Shown here in pieces: positions 21,309-32,623 of a stretch of DNA of 64,000 nt. Where the stretch lies: contig NW_026907680.1 of NCBI RefSeq assembly GCF_028389875.1, positions 868,001 through 932,000 of the forward strand, written 5' to 3'. The first letter of the stretch is position 1, and each line of letters begins with the position of its first letter. Source of the stretch: Rhea pennata. Taxonomy: Eukaryota; Chordata; Aves; Rheiformes; Rheidae. Under the pieces are notes generated by a model, which worked only from the letters and a program-made list of their open reading frames with translations, ran no database searches and was not told the origin of the DNA. A program made the position numbers and the translations under genes.

Positions 21309-22734
21309 GTCCGTGCCGGGCGCTCTGGCTTGGCCGCGCAGTGGGAGGGTCCCTGCAAAGGCTTCCTGGCCGCTCGGCTGCTCCTGCTGCGCCCTTCAGC
21401 ACAGCCCCGCGCTGCCCCGGGCTCCCGTCGCCAGCTCCCGCTGGGGCTCGTCGGCTCCTGGCAGCACAGCGGTGCCCAGAGCAGCCCCAGCGCCTGCGCT
21501 GCGGTGGGCTGTGCGGGACGAGTGGGGAGGGTGCGTGGGCGGGCGGGAGAGGGCAGCGGTGGCTGTGACCCAGCAGGGATGTCCCCTGTGACGCCAGCCC
21601 ATGTCACAGAGGGGACCGGGACCCCCGGGGCCCCCGGCCAGGGCTGGCCCTGCAGTGGGGAGGGGCTGCACGGGGCACTTGTGGGGCTGCCGTGACCCCC
21701 GCACTGGGGAGGTCCTGGGGCAGGGATAACCCCACCGGGGGACCGGCTGGGCTGGGTGCTGCGGCTGCACTCAGCCAGGCCATGGCCCCATGCGGGAAAC
21801 CTGGCTGCGAGGGGAGGGGGGCAGTGGGGCACTGCACCAGCCTCCACCCATGGCGACACAGCACAGGCTGCGGCTCCTGCTGCCCCCAGTGCAAGGAAGT
21901 GCTGAGAACGGACCGATGGCAGGGAAACCTCCAGCAAGGCCTTGGCAGGCAGCAAAGCCCTGGCTCAGTGCCGAAGGAGAAGTTTCTTCCTGCCAGGCGT
22001 GGGCAGCTGGTGCATCCTGCCTCTGGGAATGTCCCCCAGAGCCCCCAGATGATGCCACACACGGGTCTGTGTCTCTCCACATTGCCCAGGGAGAGCTCGC
22101 AGGCACTTGCGCATGCCCTGGATCACCTCTGGCACCTCTGGTGTCACCCAGTGTTTCCACGGCAGCAGCTGACTCCCACCTTCCACCACCTTGGACTGGA
22201 AATGGGAGGGGGGACAAGGAGCTCGCACACTTCTGTGCACCTCTTTTGGGCACACGGCAGCTTAAGCAGGATGAATCCCACAACCGTCCTGGGGGTTGGT
22301 GGCGTGCATGTGATGGAGGTGTCTGCCCCACCACCTGGAGGGCTTCTCCCCAAAGAAATGAGGGGCCCAGGCTGACTCAGCTCACTCACTCCCCGAAGCC
22401 TGGGGAAATGACTTCCCTGCTGGGTGCAGGAGCAGCTCCTCTGCCAGGAGCCGCAGTGCTGAGGGCACTGCCTGCCCGTGCTGAGCTGAGCTGAGACAAA
22501 ACGGAGGGAAGCTCCGGACGCTCAGGAGGGAGGCAGCAGCTGAGAGCTCCTTCTGGCAGAAATGGGCAGAGCCCTTCCAGTGGGAAGTCTCTGGCTGCAG
22601 GGCAGTGCTGCTGAGCTGCTCGCGGGGTCCTGGAGACCTCGCGCAGGTGATGGTTGAGGCCATCTTTCCAGAGAGCTCTCTCGATGGAGCAGCTGGTGCT
22701 TTAGGGCAGGGACTTGCTGCCACAGTGTCCGAGG
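21309..22734. other. 5' flank of CCDC81-like copy A
   Basis: 21,240-21,600 is rich in GC and CpG around and upstream of the copy A start codon, and is the likely promoter or 5' UTR. No TATA box is obvious. The rest is GC-rich with overlapping long open frames on both strands, none recognisable and none supported by splice sites. This segment is single-copy in the window: its counterpart is deleted from copy B at 54,078. Confidence 0.35.
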
Positions 22735-23886
22735 GACAGGGCGGCATGGCTCCCTTCTGCCGGGGAGGGTGTAGGGCTGTGCGAGCAGGGCGTGCGTGCA
22801 GCCAGGTGTGCCCAGGGCTGTGGCTGAGAGCAGTGTCCTGGGAGGTCAGGGTGCCCAGGGCCATGCCTCTGCCACCTGCGATGGTCAGCACTCAGCCCGC
22901 CTGGGCAACTGCCTGCAGCGCTGCGTGGAGAAGCCATGGTGGGAAGTAGCAGCCCACAGAAGGGCAGGATCTTGCTGTCCCAGATCAGAGGCTGTGTGGG
23001 GCAAGGCTGCTCAGAGCTGCTGCTCAGCCCCAGGAGCTTGCCCGGAGGAAAGTCAAGGCAGGGACCACTCCACAGGGAAGGAGGTTTCCCCAGTGTTGGC
23101 TTTCTGTTCCACGCTGTTGTTTTGGGGGAAGGGAAAAGGAGGTGCCAAGGCTGGAGAAGAGCTGGAGACTGGGGAGGCTGCTGAGGGGTCAGCAGGTCTG
23201 TGGGGAAGCTCACAAAGTGCTTTTGCCCCTGCTCTGCCCACGCACAGCAGCAGCAGCAGCAGCAGCTCTGCTGGCCCCAGGAGCCTTTGTGGCAGCTGCT
23301 CCTTGGCACCTGCCAAGAGGTGGGTGCCCCAAGGCAGTGCCCTGCTGCCGGGAGGGCTCTCTGGGGCACAGCGAAGTGCCCCAGAAGTGGGCTGGGGTCT
23401 GTTGGCTAAGGCAGGCAATGGACGCAGGAGAGGGCATTTGGTGCTGGCAGGAAAAGCAGCAGGCGGTGGAGCCATGGTGCGAGAAGGGGAGGAAGGCAGA
23501 ACAGAAGTGCGGTGGGAGGGAGAATTAGGGAATTTAGCTCTCTTCTCCTCCATTGCAGATGTTTTCCTCCCAGAAAACCCCACATGGCCTCTGCCAGCCC
23601 GCAGAGCCTTTGCCCCACAGGCCCCAGGGCCAGGCCAGGCACTGCCTTCTCTGCAGACAGACCTCTGGCTTAGGAGAGAGTCTGATTCCAACAAGATGTT
23701 ACTCCAGCCTAGGCCTCTCTTGCAAAGGCTGGAGCAGCAGCAAGTACACGGAGGTTCTGCTTGCAAACTGCAGCTCACTAAGTGCTTGAGGTCAGTGTTC
23801 CGAGAGCTGCTGGTGCTTCAGCACAGTCTTTCTAGCACAGGCTGGAACAGCAGCAAGTAGGTGCAGAACAGCCAAAAATGCACTGA

Positions 23887-24327
23887 TTGCCCCAACAGGG
23901 TCTTCTTCCAGCAGCCTGTGGCCTGGGAGCTTCCTCAGCCAGAGGCAGGAGACACAAAGCCTTTGTCCGCTTGGTCCTTCCAGAAGCGCACCCCCATCTT
24001 GGGCTGAAAGCACACCGTCAATGTGTGGCAGGGCCAGATGCGGCTCTTTGCTTGGCTTCTCTCTTCCTCTTCATAGCACTTCTGCTGGGCTTCTTCTCAC
24101 CTCTGCAGGGCAAGGAGATGCGGCTTTCAGCGACCTCTCTCTTGCCTCTCCTTCCTGACCAAGAGCTGTTAGCTCACAGCCTGCCCCGGTGCATGCAAAG
24201 TTCAGATGTGGTCATTTACTCCCCAAGAGGCCTTACTCCTCCTGCAGCAAATACCCTCTGGCACTTTATTGCCCAGCCATTCCCTGTGCTTTGGTCCTTC
24301 TGTAGCTCTTATTTGGGGAGCCTATAA
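23887..24327 (+). other. ORF conserved in three copies, middle
   Basis: A 146-codon ORF equivalent to 6,509-6,949 (minus) and 55,211-55,666 (plus). It contains a hydrophobic run (LCLASLFLFIALLLGFF). No family is recognised and no splice signals help, so it is recorded only as a conserved open frame. Confidence 0.3.
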
Positions 24328-24432
24328 CATGGAGAGGAATGAGAGGTTCTGGTTTTGGTTTGTTTGAAAAGATTGATCCCTACCAGAAGCAAGCAAGGCA
24401 GAAAGACATCTTGGGCTAGCTTTTTCCTCCAG

Positions 24433-24553
24433 ACCACGTTTGTCACAGCAGAGAGTCAGCTGCCCGTATGGGAGCATGATTTGGATCGGAAAAGGGTGCG
24501 GGAACTCCTCATCACAAAGGCCTTAAGCCATACTGGGGAGCCAAAGTCCTCAG
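24433..24553 (+). CDS. Gene X exon Xa, middle copy (intact)
   Basis: Acceptor TTTTTCCTCCAG and donor CAG|GTAAAG bound a 121-nt open exon reading TTFVTAESQLPVWEHDLDRK and on through ELLITKALSHTGEP. It is the only one of three copies whose donor is intact: the left copy has CG and the right copy GG in place of GT. The family is unknown. Together with exon Xb at 26,016 it suggests the middle copy is the least damaged gene X. Confidence 0.5.
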
Positions 24554-25472
24554 GTAAAGCCCACAATTTTCTCAGCCTGGTCTTCAAGTACGACCTCAGA
24601 ACACAAGTGGGCCTCTTGGCATGCTGGGCTGCCACCTTCAGCAGGAGCTCTCCTGGATGGGCTGAGTTCTTGCTTTTCTCTTTACTCATACAATTTCAAG
24701 AAGAAAACAAGAACTCCCCACCAGTGTCCCCGGCCACACTGAGATGACTGTGGCTCCTAATGGCTCCATTCGCACAAGGGCACAGGAAGAGTCTGCATAG
24801 GTATTGTCAGAGAAGGAAAGCTCCTCAGATCCACTGGAGATGTGGGCCTTCCACTCGTGTATGCAGTGTGCTTCCCAGGCTCTGACAAAGGAAAGGTATG
24901 GGCGGAGGAGGAGGGCAAACTGGTTCCTCTGGAGTCCCTGCTTTGTGACAGGACCTATTTCAAAGCACGGAGATCATCAGAGAGGTCCTTTTTGCTCCAG
25001 GATCTTTTCCTCACCCAGCACTGTGATTTGTTTCTCTACAGCTTTCAACATTTGCTGGCGTGTCCACAAACCTATTGCCTAACACTAGCATTTTTGAATG
25101 TCATCCCGTGCTGACTGGCAGCAATGTCATTTATTGGCTTCTGAGACTTTATCTGATTGTGCTCGATGCAGGAAGACACTGAGGGTCTTCTTGGTTGGCT
25201 TACATAGTCCTGTAGAGGAGTTTCCCTGGAAAAAAAGGAAGTTTCGACAGGGCAAGTGGTACCCGTGTGTGTGTTTGTGTATGCATATACATCTCCATCG
25301 AGAAGGCTCAGCAGAAAGCGGCTAAAAGATTTGTCCTCCATAAAACTGCCTTTCTGAGCTGTGAAGGAAAATGGGATGCTTGGAGACAGGAGTCCAACCT
25401 GCAGGAGTCCAGGTTGGGCAGTGGTGTAAGTAGATATGGTCGGTGGGTTTTCTGAAAACGTGTGGGGCATAT

Positions 25473-25780
25473 CACAGAATCACAGAATGGGTAAGGTTTG
25501 AAGGGACCTCAGGGGATCATCTAGTCCTACCTCCCTGCTCAGGCAGGGTCACCTCGACCATGTTAGACAGGGTTGCATCCGGGCAGGGTCTGAATCTCTC
25601 CAGAGGAGGAGACTCTACAATGTCTCTGGGAAACCTCTCCCAGTGCTCGGTCACTCTCACAGGAAAGAAATTCCTCCTCATATTGAGGCGGAGCTTCCGC
25701 TGGTTCAGTTTGTGCCCGTTGCCTCTTGTCCTGTTGCGTGGCACTAGTGAAAAGAGTTCGGCCCCATCCCTTTGACGAGG
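25473..25780 (-). mobile_element. CR1 LINE 3' end inside gene X, middle copy
   Basis: Orthologous, by duplication, to the insertion at 5,051-5,358: same boundaries, same short atat duplication (25,469-25,472 and 25,781-25,784), opposite strand because the arm is inverted. It starts at 'cacagaatcacagaatgg' and ends at 'ccctttgacgagg'. Confidence 0.9.
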
Positions 25781-26015
25781 ATATCCAGTGGAATTTCCTT
25801 CACTCTCTTTCAAGAGCCCGTTGAGTGATAATCAAACACAAAAAATCAAATGTCTTCCTCTGTGTGGGCCCCTTTCATTTTGAGTTCCTCTGAGGGCTTT
25901 ACCTCTCTCTACATTTTTGCACTCTCCAGTCCAATGTACTATTTATTTCCACAAACGCTTTGGGCTACGTGTGCTGAAAAACTAACACTGGGGTTTTTTT
26001 TTCCCCCTCTCCCAG

Positions 26016-26190
26016 GTGCAGGTGAAGTTGGAAGTACATGTGTTGGCCTCCACGCATCTACTGAAGGATCTGCAGCAAATGCCACTTTCCAGGGCAATAC
26101 AGAGGGATTGTGATATTCTGAGCAGAAAGGATGTGACCGGCACAAAATACAATGCAATGCTGGTGAAAAATATTTGCTTTACACAGCACG
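26016..26190 (+). CDS. Gene X exon Xb, middle copy
   Basis: Acceptor CCTCTCCCAG and donor CACG|GTAATGG enclose a 175-nt open exon (VQVKLEVHVLASTHLLKDLQ, then AIQRDCDILSRKDV and KNICFTQHG). It leaves in phase 1. The sequence after the next plausible acceptor (CTTCTGCAG near 26,390) meets a TGA immediately in that phase, so the 3' end of the gene is unresolved. Confidence 0.5.
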
Positions 26191-26888
26191 GTAATGGTTT
26201 CCCACTAAGTGGTCTGGCTGTGAGAAATCCTTGCCGCAGGCTGAACCTAAACTCCAAGGGGTTTCAAAAACTGCCAGGCACATGGCACTTCCCTCTAACA
26301 AGCCTGCAGGGATACGGAGCTTGTCTGGCACCGTAAAGTCCATGTCCCTTCTCGTGCGAGTAACCAACTGGCTAACCTTTCTTCTGCAGCTTGATGGAGC
26401 TGCCTAAGTATTTTGTATGGAAGCACACGTGTGGTCTTGCTCCAGTCAGGCGCTGCCTTTTAGCCAAAGCAGTCCCTCTGCTCCCTTCCATTCTCTTCCT
26501 GCTACAGACATGTAGCATTTTCAGCGTTCTCTTAGCACTGAGCACATTGCTCCTGGATCTGTTCTGTGACCCCTACTTCAGTCCTCATGCACTGGAAAAC
26601 CCTCCAGTGCAGCCCAGCATGGCCACTGGCAGGCACAAGGCTTTGATGCTGAGTGTGAGGGCACTTGTGCCTTGCTCCCGGGAGCCTCGCAGCAGGAAAA
26701 TGGTGTCAGTGCTGACAGGGAGGTGATTCCAGCCCCACCCACCTGGAAGCCAGGAGGAGGAACCTTGCTGCTGCTTCTGCTAGTGAGCTCACTTGGGCCT
26801 CAAGACCTGAGAGGCCACCAGTGGCCACAAGGCTGCTGTTAGTGCCTGGCTGGACACAACCAGCCTGAGGAATCAGCAGGGGTGTTGA

Positions 26889-27421
26889 TGTTAGAGAAAT
26901 ACTATGGGAAAAACCTTGCAAATAGTTAACAAGACTCAAGGACACGGGGGAGAGAAAAACAGTACTGCAAAGGATAACCAGCTCCGGCTAAGTAACCTTG
27001 ATGAAACCACAACGCTTTGAAGATTGCGAGGGGTAGATAAGACAAACACAGCAGAATAACCCAGAAGTGACCTCAGGTTCATTAAGGCTTATTAACATAT
27101 TAAACTTCACACCCCTAAATGAATAATGAGATGGAAATGACATGATAATGATGTTACCGCCTCTTCTTCACTTCCTATGCTAATTAACAAGAATGTGAAA
27201 GCGCAAGTAACGAAACTGTAACCAATAGGAAAACTTGCATGAAGTACTCTTTGAAAAGCGTGTATAAACAAAGAATGAGAGGGGGAGGAGGTGTGCTAGC
27301 TCTGTGGATTTACCACCTAGCCCCCATCTCTGCGCAGAAATGAAATCAACAAATATCTCGACCCTTTGTGTCTATTGGTTGCTTGCACACCGGGTAACAG
27401 AACCCAGATTTTGGGACAACA
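26889..27421 (+). repeat. 5' LTR
   Basis: The 533-bp LTR begins TGTTAGAG and ends GACAACA, giving the short inverted TGTT...AACA termini expected of a retroviral LTR. A TATA box (tataaa, 27,263-27,268) lies about 160 bp before the LTR end. The left boundary is exact, because the duplicated host sequence (…ggggtgttg) continues without interruption at 60,575 in the right copy. Confidence 0.9.
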
Positions 27422-27424
27422 GTT

Positions 27425-27442
27425 TGGCAACCCAGGTGGGAC
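27425..27442 (+). promoter_or_regulatory. Retroviral primer binding site (tRNA-Arg-like)
   Basis: TGGCAACCCAGGTGGGAC starts three bases after the LTR. From memory of tRNA 3' ends it is complementary, with one apparent mismatch, to the tRNA-Arg (CCT) acceptor end. The tRNA identity is an inference; the position and the TGG start are direct. Confidence 0.65.
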
Positions 27443-27810
27443 TTGCCAGAAGGCCTTGCCCGGATCATCTTGCCGTTCCCGACAGCGGACTGGATCGGAT
27501 CGAGCTCCAGGATGCACCGACCTGTTGATCGGGGAGTCCTCTGACCTCCCTCCGAAGTTGGGATGACAAGAGGCTCAAAGGTGCAACGCCAACCAGAGAT
27601 ATATGTGCCAGGGCGAAAGAGGGGTGAATCTTTGGATTGGTGAGTATCAAATTTACTTACTTACGTGGAAGACTATGTTGAATTACGTCGCACGTAGACG
27701 CTCGGCAAAGGTTGCCTTTATTGACCAGAGGGGTCAGAGCGGAGTGCGCACAAAGGTACGGGAAAAAAGTTATTTCTAAGTAATAAGGTTGGTATTTCTC
27801 GGTAATTAAC
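27443..27810 (+). other. Retroviral leader
   Basis: This is the untranslated stretch between the primer binding site and the gag ATG. It presumably held the packaging signal and splice donor. A ggtgagt sequence at about 27,639 could be a donor, but this is not testable by eye. Confidence 0.4.
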
Positions 27811-29282
27811 ATGGGATCAAGCCAATCCACGATTCCTCCCTGTAGCCCTTTGGGTTGTATTTTGAAACACTAGAATATTTTTGGAGGAGATCGGATGACA
27901 AAAAAAAGAAAGAAAAGATGTTGTAATCAATGGTGGCCAATGTATAAGCTGGAATGTGATGAGCAATGACCAAAAAATGGGACCTTGAACTATAACACTA
28001 TATTACAGTTACTGCTGTTTTGTTGCCGGAAGGGGAAGTGGGATGAAATACCCTATGTGGAGGCTTTTGTGTCGCTATATAGGGAAGCAGAAATTCAGAG
28101 GGAATGTGAACCTATAAGTAAGGAGGAATCTGTAATGATTGCAGTAGGAAAGAAGGAAGAGAGCGGGTATTGTGCTAACAGACAAATTCTGAATGGAGAG
28201 GAGCAGGAGGATGTACAGCTACTGACAGTGCCCCCCTCTTGTGGAAACGATTCCACCGCAGTTGAAGCATCGGCCCCCCCGCTAGAAAGCCAAGAGTCCA
28301 GCCCTATTTCTGGCCGAACTAGGAGACGGAAACAACCTGTTCTACAGGCTCCTTTGAGACAAGTAGTGGGACCAGAAGGGCTGCCAGTATTTGTACATGT
28401 TCCTTTTACAACCTCGGATTTACTAAACTGGAAGCAGTCTATTGGATCATATAGGGAAAATCCTGAGAAGCTGCATCAGCTTTTGGAGACTATTATGATA
28501 ACTCATAATCCTAACTGGGGAGATGTGCAGGCGCTGTTGAATGCTTTCCTGACGGGAGAAGAAAGGAGGCTGGTAATTGCTAAGGCAAAAGAAGAGGGTG
28601 AGAGAAGGGACAGAAAGGGGGAACCTGAGGTCTATTTACGCACCAGAAAGGATCCAGAGTGGGATCCAAATAGGAGTGGGGGTAGGGAGCTATTGAGGCA
28701 GTATCAACAGCTAATCTTATACGGGTTTCGGTACAGAGTTCCGAAACCAAAGAACGCATCAAAACTGTATGAGCAAGGGCCTGAAGAAAATCCCTCGGCC
28801 TTTTATGAAAGATTATGCGAAAGAGCCAGAAAATGGACAGACCTGGATCCAAATGAGGAAGCGAATCAAAGGCTGTTTAATATGCTCTTCATTGGCCAGT
28901 CAGCTCAGGATATTAGAAAGAAGCTGCAGAAGGTAGATGGAGCTGGGGGAATGTCTATTCCACAGCTGATAGAAATAGCGTATAAGGTACAGAATAATCG
29001 AGATGAAAAGAGAACAAGAGAAATTGAATGAAACTGCAGGCTTCTCTCCTGGCAGCTGTCCAGAGGAATGAATCCCAAGGCAGGGGCAGGGGAAGCAGGA
29101 GAGGTAACAGAGGAGGAAGAGGTGGAAGGGGAGGGAGGCCAGGAGGAGGCCTCCCTAGACCCACTTTGGGTCCAAATCAATGTGCAGTTTGTAGACAGGA
29201 AGGGCACTGGAAAGATGAATGTCCAAATCAAAGAAGGATAACAAAGCTACAGAGCCCAGCAAACACCGACCTAATTATGTGA
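27811..29282 (+). pseudogene. gag: gag (matrix-capsid-nucleocapsid), broken
   Basis: The frame starts at ATG 27,811 with MGSSQS, a Gly-2 myristoylation context. In-frame stops lie at 27,871-27,873 (TAG) and 27,967-27,969 (TGA). From 27,985 the frame is open to 29,031 and carries a basic, proline-containing region followed by a gammaretroviral p30-type capsid. A frameshift near 29,030 moves the nucleocapsid into another frame (29,028-29,282), where a Gly/Arg-rich stretch precedes a CCHC zinc knuckle at 29,181-29,222 (Cys-x2-Cys-x4-His-x4-Cys). The TGA at 29,280 is in the position of the normal gag terminator. Gag would form the virion core; this copy cannot make it. Confidence 0.9.
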
Positions 29283-29600
29283 GAGGAGTCAGATATGGAA
29301 TGAAGGGGACCGGGGGAGAAAATCAGAATTTCCTCAGCTGATCCCCTGGTTCCAGTAAAGCTGGGGAAAGAAACTATAGATTTTTTATTAGATAGTGGAG
29401 CCACTCATTCATGATAACTAGTTGTAAAGGACCCTTAAGTAAGACTGCTACCACCATTGTTGGGGCTACGGGAAGGAAAGCTTTGAGGCCATTTTTGCAA
29501 CCAATGGAGTGCATGACTGGAGGTACTAAATTGACTCATGAATTTCTCTCTATGCCAGAGTGTCCCCTCCCTTTATTAGGATGGGATTTCCTATGCAAAC
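29283..29600 (+). pseudogene. pro: pro (retroviral protease), broken
   Basis: It continues in the nucleocapsid frame after the gag stop, with another TGA at 29,298-29,300. The aspartic protease active site LLDSGATHS is at 29,385-29,411 (catalytic Asp codon 29,391-29,393). It is followed at once by TGA (29,412) and TAA. The C-terminal half, including the LLGWD motif near 29,575, resumes in a different frame. Confidence 0.85.
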
Positions 29601-30811
29601 TGAATGCGCAGGTGACCTTTTCTGAGAGTTCCGTGCAGCTCCACAGCCCTCCAGAATCGGCATGGAGAGCACAAATCTGCCTTTTGATGGGATCGGCTCC
29701 AGACGATAACAGTGCAAGTATCCCTTCAAGTGTATTGGATGCGGTGATTCCCTTGGTTTGGGCCTCAACAAAGCCAGGCAAAGCAAAAAATGTGACTCCA
29801 GTCAAAATAGAGCTGCAACCAGGAGCGAAGCCAGTTAGGGTGCATCAGTACCCTATCAAGCTAGAAGCACGTAGAGGATTGGAACCCCTAATTAATGCCT
29901 TCTTGCAATATGGCTTGCTTAGAGAGTGTCAGTCTGAATTCAATACACCAATCCTGCCGGTAAGGAAACCGCACTCCCAAGAATATCAACTGGTCCAGGA
30001 CCTGAGGGCAGTGAACCAAATAACAAAAGATATCCATCCAAGTGTGGCAAACCTATATACTCTTTTAGCCTCGGTGCCTGAGACTAACAGTTGTTTTACA
30101 GTGCTAGATTTAAAAGATGCCTTTTTTTCTGTATTCCTATAGAGGAACAAAGCCAGGCAATTTTCACCTTTGAATGGGAAAGTCCCACTACGAGGAGGAA
30201 GGAGCAGTTATGCTGGACGGTTCTTCCTCAAGGATTCAAGGACAGCCCTACCGTGTTTGGTGAGATCTTGGCCAAAGAACTAGCCCAATGGCAGGAAGGT
30301 AACAAAAATGTCACTCTTTTACAGTATGTGGATGACATTTTGAGTGGAGCGGATTCAGAGCAAATATGTTTAGAGGCGACAGTGAGTCTGTTCAATTTTT
30401 TGTGGGCTTGCCGGGTATCGTGTTTCAAAGAAAAAGGCTCAGATTGCGAAGAAGGAAGTCCAATATCTTGGATTTAAAATATCAAAAGGACAACGTGCAC
30501 TAGGAGTGGAAAGAAAAGAGGCTATATGCCGAATTGCAGGACCCCGCACAAAAAGACAGCTGAGGGGATTCTTGGGAATGGCAGGATTTTGCCGTATATG
30601 GATCTCTAATTTTTTGCTGATAACTAAACCTTTATATGCAGCCCTAAAGGGTCCGGAGGAATGGTTAGAGTGGACCCCAGCATGCCGTGCTAGTTTCGAT
30701 GAAATAAAAAAGAAATTGATGGAAGCTCCCGCACTGGGACTCCCAGATATGGCTAAACCCAAATGCTTGGGAGCTGGAAAAGACCGGTGGCATATCTTTC
30801 TAAACAATTAG
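29601..30811 (+). pseudogene. pol: pol: reverse transcriptase, broken
   Basis: The fingers region lies in one frame up to a stop at 30,140. A slip in a run of T at about 30,122-30,128 moves the palm into another frame. The LPQGFKDSP motif and the catalytic YVDD box follow (30,325-30,336). The thumb/connection part, with RQLRGFLGMAGFCR, is in a third frame (30,506-30,811). At least two frameshifts therefore interrupt the polymerase. Confidence 0.9.
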
Positions 30812-31005
30812 ACGAAGTAAGTAAAGGATGGCTGTCCTGCCTCCGGGCTATAGCAGCCACCATCTTATTAATACAAGCAAGATTGTTACAAGCAATAATG
30901 GAACCCAAAGAAGTAGCTATAATGCATTGCAAAGCCCACCAGAAGGGAAATAGTGAAGTGACACAAGAAGGAGAGGAGATATGGCAGCCGAAAAGGCAGC
31001 ACTAG
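30763..31005 (+). pseudogene. pol: pol: RNase H remnant with internal deletion
   Basis: Text typical of the connection/RNase H border ([15 protein letters not shown]) runs after about 20 further residues into text typical of the RNase H C-terminus ([10 protein letters not shown]). Most of the catalytic domain is therefore deleted, which normally spans well over 100 residues between these points. Integrase follows directly in another frame. Confidence 0.75.
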
Positions 31006-32188
31006 CAGGACAGGTGATTGGGGCTTTATTACCCAGTAGAAAAATGCAAATGAGACCTCCTGAATATTCAGACAAAGAAAATCAATTGGCAGAAAGGCTA
31101 AAATGTACAAAAAATGCTGAAGGGTGGTGGGTCACCCCAAATGGACAAGCTTTAACTACAGCCAAAATGATGGAAGTGCTCCTCAAGAGACTGCATGAAG
31201 AAACTCACATGGGAGCAGATGCTATGATAAGCAGCGTAAAAAAGATACGCTGTGGGATCAAAGATGCTATCAAATGCTGACCTTATTGTAAGGAGATGCC
31301 CCACCTGTTGTGCAACTAACCCCAAAATTCAGAAGAAACCACCTATGGGAGAACTAAGAAGAGGATTAACCCCAGGGGAACACTGGCAGATCGATTTCTC
31401 TCAATTGCCTAAATGTGGTCGGTTTAAATATTTACTTGTTTTGGTAGATACATTTTCTGGTTGGCCAGAAGCCTTCCCATGCTCCACCAATCGTGCAAAC
31501 AGAAGTAATTAAAATTTTACTAAAAGAGAAAATTCCTCGATTTGGGATTCCCGAAGGTATATCCTCAGATAATGGACCTCATTTTATTTCAGAGGTGGTT
31601 CAAGGAACATCCAAATTTTTACAGATGAAATGGGAATTACACACTCCGTGGAGACCCCAGTCTAGCGGTAAGGTAGAAAGAATGAACCGAACACTTAAAA
31701 GACATATTTCAAAACTGTGTCAGGAAACCCATCTTAAATGGGTAGATGTATTACCAATGGCCTTGATGAGAATAAGAATAACCCCAAGAATAAAAAAGGG
31801 AGTAAGCCCTTTTGAAATACTTTACGGGAAACCTTACCCAATTAATGAAATAGGGGGATGAAGTGATCAAAGGCATGTAAGAGGGGAAGAAATGTTGAGA
31901 GAGTATTTATTGTCTTTGTCTCGGGTACTAACATCTTTACATAGGTACCTTAATCAACGTACCCCCCTTCCATTGGACTCCCCTGTGCATGACTTCAAGC
32001 CTGGGCATCTAGTTCATATTTGGACATGGAAAGAAGAACCACTAAGAGAAAAGTGGAAAGGACCTTACCTGGTGCTTCTGAAAACTCCTACTGCAGTAAA
32101 GGTGGAGGGAATAAGTTCCTGGACCCACTATTCCCGAATACAGAAGGCACCTTTGAATGACTCGTGGACTGCCACACCCACAAGATAG
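30981..32188 (+). pseudogene. pol: pol: integrase, broken into four frames
   Basis: An N-terminal zinc-binding segment (HEETH … C…C) is followed by a catalytic core with Asp at 31,393-31,395 (WQIDFS), Asp at 31,568-31,570 (SDNGPHF) and Glu at 31,676-31,678 (GKVERMN). The last two are separated by exactly 35 codons, the D,D-35-E pattern. The C-terminal GPY/F-type module ([19 protein letters not shown]) ends at a TAG at 32,186. The reading frame changes near 31,265 and 31,495, and a stop at 31,859 separates core from C-terminus. Confidence 0.9.
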
Positions 32189-32623
32189 CTCCCAAGAGAA
32201 GAACACAGAAGTTACAAAAGTGATGAATTGCACTTGGAAAACTGAACTCTTTTATATGGAAATAGAGTGCTCTTAAGTGTTATTAGGTGTTATTTTGCAT
32301 TCTGATAGTATTGTTAATTATAGATAGAGCTGATTTACAAGGATATTGATTTGTTTAATTTAATTTGTTTGCTATAGAGTTAAGATGGAAAATGAGGACA
32401 TTGTTAACTTTGTTATGCACGCTCATTGGTACAGCTAACCTGATTTTGTAGCTTATACGGGCCTTCAGAAAAAGTGACTCAGATTACTGCTTGCTTCTCT
32501 ATTCCCCAAATCTCCTGGATTACCCATGCCATGGGAAATACTTAGAATTAACTTAACATTCATGTAAGAATAATTGAAGTTGTTTAAATGAGACTTGCTA
32601 GATAAGTGATATTAACAAGTCTC
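32189..32623 (+). other. Post-pol region of the retrovirus, no env recognised
   Basis: 435 bp of AT-rich sequence with no long open frame and no env motif that I can see. It may be the residue of a large deletion or untranslated sequence. Confidence 0.5.

Larger units (their letters stand above)
22735..26888. repeat. Direct duplicate shared with 54,079-60,575
   Basis: From the 'ggcggcatggctcccttctgcc' landmark at 22,740 the sequence parallels 54,079 onward in the same orientation, through (CAG)n-like runs at 23,250, the ORF at 23,887, exon Xa and exon Xb. The right copy has two extra segments (56,220-58,160 and 59,395-60,320) and lacks the CR1 at 25,473. The similarity here stops abruptly at 26,888, where the retroviral LTR begins. 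Confidence 0.8.

Noticed and set aside
22796..23860. 354-codon plus-strand ORF
   Set aside because: It crosses GC-rich sequence with a CAG run, its homologue at 54.1-55.2 kb is interrupted into different ORFs, and no domain is recognisable.
27985..29031. A 348-codon gag ORF as a possible domesticated gene
   Set aside because: The true start at 27,811 is followed by two in-frame stops, the nucleocapsid is frameshifted, and all downstream genes are broken. It is an ordinary decayed provirus.
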